Made by a program: the position numbers and the translations under genes. A model generated the notes under the pieces. It did no database searches and was not told the DNA's origin. It saw only the letters and a list, made by a program, of their open reading frames with translations. A stretch of 14,073 nucleotides of DNA from JADFNO01 sp965369945 (GTDB taxonomy: Bacteria; Planctomycetota; Phycisphaerae; Phycisphaerales; SM1A02), in contig CBDUST010000092.1 of assembly GCA_965369945.1 (NCBI GenBank), positions 1 through 14,073 on the forward strand, read 5' to 3'. Shown here in pieces: positions 8,017-14,073 of this stretch (within the stretch, counting starts at the first letter, position 1; each line of letters begins with the position of its first letter).

Positions 8017-8048
8017 CACCCCCCTGGTTTCACTGATCGAGGCGTACT

Positions 8049-8078
8049 TTGTCGGCGGGCGGCGCGGCGTACTACACT
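8049..8078 (+). promoter_or_regulatory. Possible sigma-70-type promoter of the small zinc-ribbon gene
   Basis: TTGTCG (8049-8054) and TACACT (8073-8078) are separated by 18 bases, directly after the protease terminator and before the next + strand gene. Each box has two mismatches to consensus. If real, transcription starts near 8085, which excludes the earliest in-frame TTG at 8049 as a translation start. Confidence 0.35.
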
Positions 8079-8165
8079 ACTGTGTGTTCTTTCGAGGTGG
8101 GCTGCGTCACATTGATGCCAGCCACTCGGTGCCGCTGCGACTCACCCGAGAATTGCGAGGTAGCG

Positions 8166-8597
8166 TTGAGCAGTCCAGACTACGGCGGCGAGGCGATGGG
8201 GCTGATTGCCCTTATGGGTTTTCTTGGGGCCGTCCGTCTGCTCGCGGTTTACCGGACGACCCGAAACAAGCGATATCTGCGAGCCTCAGGCGGCGCGGCG
8301 TTGCTTGCCGCGAGCGCTATCGTGTACGCGTTCGACGATACCGGAGTGCTCTTTTTGTTGCTACTCCTTCCAGCCGTGTATCTGGTGTTCAAGAACCTTC
8401 CCATGCGCCGGCTATTTTTCTGGGGCGAGGCATTCGGGCGACGTGCCGAAGCCGATGATTCGCCGAAATGCGCAAACTGCGGCTACGATCTGCGAGGAAC
8501 GCTTGCGGCAGGCATCCACACCTGTCCAGAGTGTCAGGAACGGGCCAGCGACGAAGATATCCAAGAGTGGGCCGGCAGGACAAGATCGTCTGACTGA
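8166..8597 (+). CDS. Small membrane protein with C-terminal CGYDLRG zinc ribbon
   Basis: I place the start at TTG 8166, preceded by GAGGT at 8157-8161. ATG 8196 (MGLIALMGFLG), ATG 8115 or TTG 8049 are alternatives in the same open frame. Counted from 8196, two to three hydrophobic segments follow: 1-18, about 32-45 and about 50-66 (VLFLLLLLPAVYLVF). A basic stretch MRRLFFWG comes next, then the ribbon CANCGYDLRG...CPEC with four cysteines (92, 95, 110, 113). The CGYDLRG ribbon after a membrane segment is characteristic of many planctomycete proteins of unknown function. The ribbon should face the cytoplasm and bind zinc; whether it binds nucleic acid or protein is unknown. It lies between a terminator and the 3' end of the convergent M14 gene. 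Confidence 0.75.
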   Translation: MSSPDYGGEAMGLIALMGFLGAVRLLAVYRTTRNKRYLRASGGAALLAASAIVYAFDDTGVLFLLLLLPAVYLVFKNLPMRRLFFWGEAFGRRAEADDSPKCANCGYDLRGTLAAGIHTCPECQERASDEDIQEWAGRTRSSD

Positions 8598-8629
8598 CCT
8601 GCATGTATTACGCGCGGCCGACGAGCCTT

Positions 8630-8752
8630 GCCTCGCTTGCGGCGGATCATTCGGCGTACATCAAACGGAACACTGATCATCAGCCACATGCATGTTGCGT
8701 ACAGCAGACTGTTGACAACAAGACCGATTGGTATGGGCCGCAACGGCAGAGC
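8630..8752 (-). pseudogene. Relic of a TM/zinc-ribbon family protein, ribbon lost
   Basis: Directly after the stop of the M14 gene, in the same - strand frame, the sequence reads LPLRPIPIGLVVNSLLYATC and then MWLMISVPFDVRRMIRRKRG. This matches the second membrane segment and basic block of the intact protein at 12597-13277 (LPLRLIWTGFAINTLFYAVS, then VWLLWSSPFAVRRFIRRKRG). After RRKRG the similarity stops, where the intact copy continues into CIKCGYDLRG. The frame then runs antisense into the end of the small zinc-ribbon gene. No start codon or ribosome site is apparent for it alone. It is most simply a gene fragment left by a deletion; alternatively it is a readthrough extension of the M14 protein. 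Confidence 0.6.
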
Positions 8753-8755
8753 GTG

Positions 8756-11254
8756 CTACTGAGTAGTCTCAAACAGCATCGCCCGGAAGATCAGCGGGAA
8801 TGTCGCTTGTGTCCACGCACGATACTGGGGACGAAACGCAAACAAATGTACCTGTCCGTCTCCATGACCGACACGAATCCATGCGCCTTCGTTCTCAATC
8901 ACTTCAGGTTTGCGAATCCACCCCGACAGCAACACTCGTGTCGGCGCATAGCGAAGCAGCGTATCGATGCTTCGATCGTCATCGAGCTGCGCTTCCTTGC
9001 GCTCCTTCTCCGTCATCAGCCGATAGGCAGCGGATCGCGAGAAGAACAAGGCTATCGAGTGGTCAAGCCCGGCGGTCATGGCGTGACCATCAGTCGGAAT
9101 CGCGCGCAGAACACTACCCGGGCAGGAAAACTCGCGTCCATCCTCCTCGCGCGTCACATCCACCAAGGGAAACTCAAAAAGATCGATCGCCCATTGACAC
9201 GATGATCCCAACGACAGCAACGTGCCGCCGCTGCGCACGAACTCTTCCACCGCGACCGCTCCTTCAGGAGCAAGCCCGCCCGCATAATCGTCGGGCACGG
9301 AGCCCGAGGTCCGTCCACGATCCAGTTGCCCCGAGTTGATGCTCGGAATGATCAGCACATCAAGGAAGTCGCCAAGCGCACCGGCCCGCAACATCTCGTT
9401 TCGGACCGTGACATAAGGAACCTTGTGTGTGTCGAAGACGTAGCGCATCCATCCCTCATCCATGCTGCCCGACCATGGTGAATACAAACCGATGCGCGGC
9501 AATTGCTGGAGTGTCAACGCATCTTCGTCGCCTTGGGCCGCACTCGCGCCGCTGATGAAGAGGCCTTCGCGCTCACCGCCGGTGACAAATTGCGTTGTGT
9601 TTTGGTCGCTCAATGCTTTGATGACTTTCGACCACGTATCACTGTGATGACTAGAGAGAACTCCCTCTTCAGCCTCTACCAGGCGCGGATCACCGCCAAA
9701 CCCGGCCGTGGCCGCGCTTACATCCGTCACCTGTTGAAGTTCGACATCGATTTCTTGAATCACCTCGATACGCCGAACACCAAGCAAGAACGGCAACGTC
9801 CAACCCGCCACGTCATACGGCGGTTTCCCATCCGGATATCGCTGCACTTCAAACAGATCCTTGACGTGCGAGCCGTAGGGTTGCTCTCGCAGAATCACAA
9901 TCGAGCCGGCTGGATAACTTCGCCCATCCGCCTCGATCGGCCCGTCAGTGATATGCAACTCGACGCCAGCCAGCAGCAAGACATCGACCAGTCGTTTCAC
10001 CGCATCTGGATCGCGGTTGTCACTCGGAATGATCCAGGCGCGCGGCGCCGATTCGGTTCCCTTGTCGATCGTACGCTGGGCAACTTCAAGACTATTGCGC
10101 AGCCACGTCTCTCGTTCACGACTCAAACTACCAAGCAGCGAACGACCAAACGCCAATTCGTAGTCGATGATGTCGCGCAACCGCCACCACCCGCCCGGCC
10201 AGGGATTGGGGAATTGGTTGGAAGGCGCATATCCATCCAGACCGCGCGGAGCCCTTAAATCGCTCTTGGGCAAGAACATTGGCGAGGCCAGGCGCACCGA
10301 CGCCGCTTCGGTAAGCAAGCCGATGATGTTGTGGCGCACCGGGACGTTGCGGTTGCCGCCATTCCACCACATGTCGTACGACACGCCAGTCGATATGCCG
10401 GAGAAACCCTCGCGAGTCAGATCGAGGAGCGCCCGACTTCCCAGGGCATCGATACCGGAGATGATCGCCGGGTCGAGATTGGGATTCAGCGGATCACGAA
10501 ACGGCGGGACGAATAGTCGTTCACCGCTCGATCCTTGTTGGTGAACGTCCCAATACACCTGCGGACGCCACTGTGAATAGAGAAGATCCGTCACAATGCG
10601 CGTCTCATTTTGCGTAAGCATGAACCAATCACGGTTGTTGTCGTGACCGGCATAGAACTGATAGAGCTTGAGGAGCCCCGAGGCTTCGTGCGGTGTTCCT
10701 ACAGTCTCGCGATACCATTGAACGACATGGTCAAGTCCATCCGGATTCGTTACATAGACCACGACGACGAGATTGTCGCGCGCCGAGTTGTATGGTTCGG
10801 CATCAGAGGTAGCGAGATCGTGTATGAACTGCATCGAAAACAGCGAGCCGGCCGTCTCGGTTGAGTGCATCTGGCAGGAAACAAAGAGAATCACTTTTCC
10901 GTTTGCGACGGCTGCTTCTCGCTGGGCTTCAGTCGCTCCGCGCGGATCGGCCAGCGTTTTCGCATAGCCCTTGATTTGATCCAACTGCGCGAGGTTGTCC
11001 GGGTTGGAGATGATCGCGATGAGAAAGTCGCGCCCTTCGGTTGTCTCGCCTGCTTTGAGTGTTAGAACATTGGGACTCTCGTTTCCCAATCTGCGGTAGT
11101 AACCGCTGACCTCTTCCCAATCCGCTAGCGCAAAGTCCACACCGAACGGTCGGCCAAGATGGGCATCGGGCGTCGTAATCTGCTGACCCGTCGCTAGCGT
11201 ACATGCAGGGAGGATCAAAAGAGCGCCGGCAACAAAGTGAAACATTGATCGCAT
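8756..11254 (-). CDS. Secreted M14-family zinc carboxypeptidase-like protein with C-terminal GATase-like domain
   Basis: From ATG at 11254 the protein has 832 residues. The N-terminus MRSMFHFVAGALLILPACTL is a signal peptide; LPAC could be a weak lipobox. The M14 domain (about 40-330) shows QMHSTE (zinc ligands His130, Glu133), NNRDWF (substrate-binding Asn207-Arg208), VHQQG (His238) and LLTEAASVR (catalytic Glu316), so the active site looks complete. A second part (about 580-695) has an alpha/beta pattern with LDVLIIPS and FVRSGGTLLSLG, as in class I glutamine amidotransferase-like (ThuA/DJ-1-like) folds, without a clear catalytic triad. The combined length of about 830 matches large bacterial M14 proteins of this layout. 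It likely trims peptides outside the cytoplasm; whether it releases amino acids from the C-terminus is inferred from the family only. It is divergent from the MFS gene across a 122-base gap. Confidence 0.9.
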   Translation of the reverse strand: MRSMFHFVAGALLILPACTLATGQQITTPDAHLGRPFGVDFALADWEEVSGYYRRLGNESPNVLTLKAGETTEGRDFLIAIISNPDNLAQLDQIKGYAKTLADPRGATEAQREAAVANGKVILFVSCQMHSTETAGSLFSMQFIHDLATSDAEPYNSARDNLVVVVYVTNPDGLDHVVQWYRETVGTPHEASGLLKLYQFYAGHDNNRDWFMLTQNETRIVTDLLYSQWRPQVYWDVHQQGSSGERLFVPPFRDPLNPNLDPAIISGIDALGSRALLDLTREGFSGISTGVSYDMWWNGGNRNVPVRHNIIGLLTEAASVRLASPMFLPKSDLRAPRGLDGYAPSNQFPNPWPGGWWRLRDIIDYELAFGRSLLGSLSRERETWLRNSLEVAQRTIDKGTESAPRAWIIPSDNRDPDAVKRLVDVLLLAGVELHITDGPIEADGRSYPAGSIVILREQPYGSHVKDLFEVQRYPDGKPPYDVAGWTLPFLLGVRRIEVIQEIDVELQQVTDVSAATAGFGGDPRLVEAEEGVLSSHHSDTWSKVIKALSDQNTTQFVTGGEREGLFISGASAAQGDEDALTLQQLPRIGLYSPWSGSMDEGWMRYVFDTHKVPYVTVRNEMLRAGALGDFLDVLIIPSINSGQLDRGRTSGSVPDDYAGGLAPEGAVAVEEFVRSGGTLLSLGSSCQWAIDLFEFPLVDVTREEDGREFSCPGSVLRAIPTDGHAMTAGLDHSIALFFSRSAAYRLMTEKERKEAQLDDDRSIDTLLRYAPTRVLLSGWIRKPEVIENEGAWIRVGHGDGQVHLFAFRPQYRAWTQATFPLIFRAMLFETTQ

Positions 11255-11260
11255 GATGAT

Positions 11261-11265
11261 TCCTC
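11261..11265 (-). promoter_or_regulatory. Ribosome binding site that decides the M14 start
   Basis: On the - strand GAGGA lies six bases before the ATG at 11254. The in-frame GTG at 11275 has no such site and its translation would span this sequence, so the ATG is preferred. Confidence 0.7.
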
Positions 11266-11376
11266 GATAGTTCACGGTTCAGCCCAATGCTAACGGACGA
11301 GCGGCCGCAGTGCGATGGTCTTGCTGTTGATTGAACCGCCGGGAACCGTCGATCAAACCGGCTACGATTGGGATCG

Positions 11377-12600
11377 ATGCTTCGCAGACCCCCCCACAGC
11401 ACGCCGACTCCACTGGCGGCCGTGCTCGCCCTGACGCTGCTCGCCTCCATCGGCACGGGCGTGATATGGAACGGCGTCCCCTTCATCGCCGAGCACGATT
11501 ACGACTATACGCAGAGGGAAACCCTCGCGCTGTACTTCGTCATCGGCGTGACGTACATCAGCGGCGCGCTCACGGCCGGGCGATTGCTTCGAGTTGTCGA
11601 ACGATGGCTTACGCCGCGGGCTGTGTTGGGCATTATCCTCATCGTGCAGTCGGCCGTTTGTCTTGGACCGTGGTTCATCGACCGATCGTGGATGTTGTGG
11701 ATCGTCGTTGGAATGACGAGCCTGCTTGCGTCGTTCCTCTGGCCGATCATCGAAAGTTATCTCACCGCGGGCCGCCATGGCCGGGAGATGCGCTCGGCGA
11801 TCGGGTGGTGGAATGTGGTGTGGACGAGCGCTGTCGCCGCGTCATTGTGGTTCATGGCCCCGTTTATGAGAACCGATGCTCGATTGGCGATTGTCGCGCT
11901 GGGCGGGCTCAATGCCGTTGCGCTGCTTACGCTGATCTGGTTCAACCGCGCGCCTGGTGTTCATGATGAAGAGCAGTGGGAAGCATCGATCACGCCGAAG
12001 TATTCACTGTTGTTGCAATCAGCGCGCGTGTTGCTGCCGCTGAGTTATGCGCTCAATGCGGCGATCGGGCCGTTGCTGCCGTATTTATTGAGTCGCTTGG
12101 AAGTGGCGGTGATTTGGAAGACGCCGGTCGCAGCAACATGGATGATCGTGCGCGTAGTAGCGATGGTGGTGATGTGGCGAATCAAGTTCTGGCACGGGCG
12201 GTGGGGGACACTTCTGCTCGGTGGTGCAGCCATGACCTGTGGGTTTGCGACGATTGTTCTCGCGCCAACGCTTGCGGTGATCTTCATCGGGTTCGGCGTC
12301 TTCGGCGCGGGGATCGGCATCATCTATTACGCGGCGTTGTACTACGCAATGTCCATCGGCAAGGGTCAAGTCGACGCCAGCGGCAAGCATGAAAGTCTTA
12401 TTGGAATGGGGTACGCCATCGGCCCCGCGGCGGGCTTGATTGGGATGCAGCTTCCACAGCTGCTGCACATAGAGATCGCGCAGGAAGCCGGAATCGTCTT
12501 CGTGGTCTGGACGTTGGTCGCTCTCGCCGCGTTCCCCGCCGTTCGGCCGTACTTCAAGGCGAGAACTGTGCGCCGCTCTGCGCGTAACATGACACCATGA
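11377..12600 (+). CDS. MFS-type membrane transporter, substrate unknown
   Basis: From ATG 11377 the protein has 407 residues; an in-frame TTG at 11368 would add three. It contains about twelve hydrophobic helices, starting with PLAAVLALTLLASIGTGVIW. A polar loop sits near the middle (NRAPGVHDEEQWEASITPKY), as in the 6+6 layout of the major facilitator superfamily. Helix-rich Gly patterns such as GVFGAGIGIIYYAALYYAMS and GMGYAIGPAAGLIG fit MFS helices 10 and 11. No substrate-specific motif is recognised. Neither candidate start has a good Shine-Dalgarno site. The stop overlaps the start of the next gene (ATGA), so the two are probably translated together. The C-terminus is basic (KARTVRRSARN). 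Confidence 0.75.
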   Translation: MLRRPPHSTPTPLAAVLALTLLASIGTGVIWNGVPFIAEHDYDYTQRETLALYFVIGVTYISGALTAGRLLRVVERWLTPRAVLGIILIVQSAVCLGPWFIDRSWMLWIVVGMTSLLASFLWPIIESYLTAGRHGREMRSAIGWWNVVWTSAVAASLWFMAPFMRTDARLAIVALGGLNAVALLTLIWFNRAPGVHDEEQWEASITPKYSLLLQSARVLLPLSYALNAAIGPLLPYLLSRLEVAVIWKTPVAATWMIVRVVAMVVMWRIKFWHGRWGTLLLGGAAMTCGFATIVLAPTLAVIFIGFGVFGAGIGIIYYAALYYAMSIGKGQVDASGKHESLIGMGYAIGPAAGLIGMQLPQLLHIEIAQEAGIVFVVWTLVALAAFPAVRPYFKARTVRRSARNMTP

Positions 12601-13277
12601 AGGGGCGACCACGCAAACTCGTATTCTTTGGGCTCCTCGGCGCGATCGTGAATCTCGGCGTTGCGTGGGCATCGTCTGTTCTCATTGGCTTCGCGGACAC
12701 AAACAGTGACATTCGCGCCTATCGAAGCTCGATAGTCGGTGCAGGGAACGTCGAAACGTACCACAGGTTCTCTGCCTTTCGAGTGGAGTGGTTCCGCTCT
12801 CGCAAATCGACCCCAAATTACTCTGTAGGGCCATTGCCTGAGGACCTCGTCCCGACCTGGATCGGCTACGATCCGGAATTGAATGAGAACCGCAGCGCGG
12901 AATTGTGGGACGCTGAGGCGCGAGGATGGCCACTGCTGGTATTGTGGTCCAAGCCAACATCTTGGTACAAGGCATTGGACGGTACTGACCACGTCCTTTC
13001 TCCAGAAGGCGCAATTGAATTGCCACTCTCGCCGTTCGCGGGTCCTATGGGATTTTTTCCGAAGGTTCTCCCTCTCCGTCTCATCTGGACCGGTTTTGCG
13101 ATCAATACTCTTTTCTATGCGGTGAGTGTGTGGTTGCTTTGGTCAAGTCCGTTCGCTGTCAGGCGGTTCATACGACGCAAGCGCGGGCTGTGCATCAAAT
13201 GCGGCTACGACCTGCGCGGACATTCCGGGGGCGGGGGCGTGTGTCCGGAGTGCGGGTGGGGGCGAGCGAGTACTTGA
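12597..13277 (+). CDS. TM/zinc-ribbon protein of planctomycete type
   Basis: The protein has 226 residues. Membrane segment 1 is at about 8-32 (KLVFFGLLGAIVNLGVAW...), followed by an extracytoplasmic region (about 33-158) with WIGYDPELNENRSAELW and RGWPLLVLW. Membrane segment 2 is at about 162-183 (WTGFAINTLFYAVSVWLLW), then a basic block VRRFIRRKRG, and finally the zinc ribbon CIKCGYDLRG...CPECG (Cys199, 202, 216, 219). The RRKRG block next to segment 2 predicts that the ribbon is cytoplasmic. Function is unknown. It starts inside the stop of the transporter gene (four-base overlap), which suggests coupling. Two broken relatives are in the window: a C-terminal piece at 8630-8752 and an N-terminal copy at 13439-14002. 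Confidence 0.85.
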   Translation: MKGRPRKLVFFGLLGAIVNLGVAWASSVLIGFADTNSDIRAYRSSIVGAGNVETYHRFSAFRVEWFRSRKSTPNYSVGPLPEDLVPTWIGYDPELNENRSAELWDAEARGWPLLVLWSKPTSWYKALDGTDHVLSPEGAIELPLSPFAGPMGFFPKVLPLRLIWTGFAINTLFYAVSVWLLWSSPFAVRRFIRRKRGLCIKCGYDLRGHSGGGGVCPECGWGRAST

Positions 13278-13326
13278 ACAAGAGCAATGAATAATGGAAC
13301 GGAACTCGGGTTGGAATGGACTCCAA

Positions 13327-13386
13327 GGTGGTACGGGCTTCCAGCCCGTTCCAGCTAGATCGCACGGCCAAGATGGCCGCGCCACC
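13327..13386. repeat. Palindromic intergenic repeat (GWKPVP-type)
   Basis: The unit is bounded by GGTGG (13327-13331) and CCACC (13382-13386). It holds two palindromes: ACGGGCT-TCC-AGCCCGT (13333-13349) and CGGCCA-AGA-TGGCCG (13365-13379). The - strand translation gives the peptide GWKPVP, which is often seen in spurious planctomycete gene calls and marks a dispersed intergenic repeat. It lies between two family members, with no T-run, so it may form a transcript hairpin but is not a standard terminator. Only one copy is seen here. Confidence 0.65.
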
Positions 13387-13438
13387 ATGAGATGGAGACT
13401 CGTCTGACAGCGCCTCGCCTCACTACAGTGCTGTTGTC

Positions 13439-14002
13439 ATGAAGCGCTGGATTACCAAGCTCGTCGTGTTCCTCCTCCTGGGCATGGTCGTCAATGTTGC
13501 CGTGGCGTGAGGGTGTGCGCTCGGATTGCCTGTGTTTTCATGGGACGGTCCGTTTTGGCGATCCAGTAGAACAGGCGATCGCGCCCCGGATTGGGTTGTG
13601 CAGCAACTCCAACGTCCTGGTGCGATACGATATGTTTGGTTGCATGTACCCTTTGATTTTGGCGACGCGCCCGGTATTGATCTCGGTATCGTTGACGAGA
13701 CTGAGCCGGTTGATCTTGATCGGATACCTCAATGGAGCCGGTTGGATTACTCAGACCCACCGCCACAGCAGTATCGCGGTTGGGGTTCGATCTTCATCGA
13801 CGACGCCCGACGTTGGCCTCTGCTTGCGATGTCATCTTTCTCGGCTCTGGGCGTTGATCCGGTGAAGAAGGACGCGTTGTTGGCTCAAAGTTCGGACGGC
13901 TTTTCAGTGCCCGACTCGATCAGACCGAAGCCCTTGTTCGAAGATATCGAAGATGAATGGTTCAACCGCCCGATCGTCCCGCCGCGCGATCTTGCCGTTT
14001 AG
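13439..14002 (+). pseudogene. Second TM/zinc-ribbon family copy with in-frame TGA and no C-terminal ribbon
   Basis: From ATG 13439 the frame reads MKRWITKLVVFLLLGMVVNV-AVA, then TGA at 13508-13510, and continues in the same frame with GCALGLPVFSWDGPFW to a TAG at 14000-14002 (187 codons). Aligned to the intact neighbour at 12597, KLVVFLLLGMVVNVAVA-stop matches KLVFFGLLGAIVNLGVA-Trp, so a Trp codon has become TGA. Further similarity is DDARRWPLLAMSS against AEARGWPLLVLWS. The second membrane segment, the RRKRG block and the zinc ribbon are missing at the 3' end. It is probably a decayed paralogue. A 5'-shortened version starting at TTG 13526 would lack the membrane segment. TGA readthrough is possible but unproven. 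Confidence 0.65.
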
Positions 14003-14073
14003 CGAATGACGCGCAGCGTCCCTCGTTCTCTACCAAGCCCCAAGCCTTCTTCCCCCAATCCGACGACGTCCAC
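13999..14073 (-). CDS. Possible C-terminal end of a convergent gene
   Basis: On the - strand a frame is open from the window edge to a TAA at 13999-14001, giving VDVVGLGEEGLGLGRERG and then TLRVIR. It overlaps the end of the preceding + strand copy by a few bases. Only 24 codons are visible and no family is recognised, so it may be chance. Confidence 0.22.
   Translation of the reverse strand: MDVVGLGEEGLGLGRERGTLRVIR

Noticed and set aside
9503..10258. Plus-strand frame of 251 residues inside the M14 gene
   Set aside because: It is antisense to the M14 protein, whose motifs and length are convincing; its composition is Arg/Gln/Thr-rich with no domain.
11275..11338. Inverted pair CGGTTCA / TGAACCG in the divergent gap between the M14 and MFS genes
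   Set aside because: Seven bases with a 50-base spacer in a short search space is expected by chance, and one arm lies beside the M14 ribosome site without further symmetry.
13402..13429. Promoter-like CTGACA and TACAGT ahead of the broken copy at 13439
   Set aside because: The spacer is only 14 bases, too short for a normal sigma-70 promoter; a leaderless transcript cannot be supported from this alone.
13508..13510. Reassignment of TGA to Trp in this genome
   Set aside because: At least five other genes in the window end properly at TGA, so a changed code is not supported.

Overview
The window looks like chromosomal DNA of a planctomycete, most likely of the Phycisphaerae type. This is inferred from sequence style, not from a marker gene. 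The signs are several small membrane proteins ending in a CxxCGYDLRG...CPEC zinc ribbon, an intergenic repeat whose translation gives the GWKPVP peptide, relics of FG-GAP-like and dockerin-like secreted proteins, and large secreted metallopeptidases. Ordinary stop codons (TGA, TAG) close the intact genes, so the standard bacterial code applies.

Left part (1-3530, all + strand): the C-terminal part of an M19 membrane dipeptidase, a secreted protein with two thioredoxin-like domains (CRWC and CGWC), and an SPFH/flotillin-like membrane scaffold protein with a very good Shine-Dalgarno site. A strong intrinsic terminator at 3501-3530 closes this block.

Middle (3531-4951): about 1.1 kb with no intact gene, followed by tRNA-Arg(CCG) on the - strand. 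The decayed stretch holds two recognisable relics. One is a - strand piece of a secreted FG-GAP-like protein with a dockerin-like tail. The other is a + strand C-terminal half of a tyrosine recombinase with one nonsense codon and one frameshift, ending 58 bases from the 3' end of the tRNA. This looks like the scar of an element that integrated at the tRNA gene.

Right part: a 999-residue secreted metzincin-like zinc protease (4952-7951) with its own terminator; a small membrane zinc-ribbon protein (about 8166-8597, +); and a secreted M14 zinc carboxypeptidase-like protein (8756-11254, -). Divergent to the latter lies a 12-helix MFS-type transporter whose stop overlaps the start of a TM/zinc-ribbon protein (12597-13277). 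A palindromic intergenic repeat follows, then a second copy of that family carrying an in-frame TGA where its neighbour has Trp (13439-14002).

Functionally, the window combines extracellular or periplasmic peptide breakdown (M19, metzincin, M14) with envelope maintenance (thioredoxin-like, SPFH). I do not see a coherent new system such as a defence island, CRISPR array or biosynthetic cluster. The less ordinary content is the decay around the tRNA and the scattered intact and broken copies of a planctomycete TM/zinc-ribbon family.
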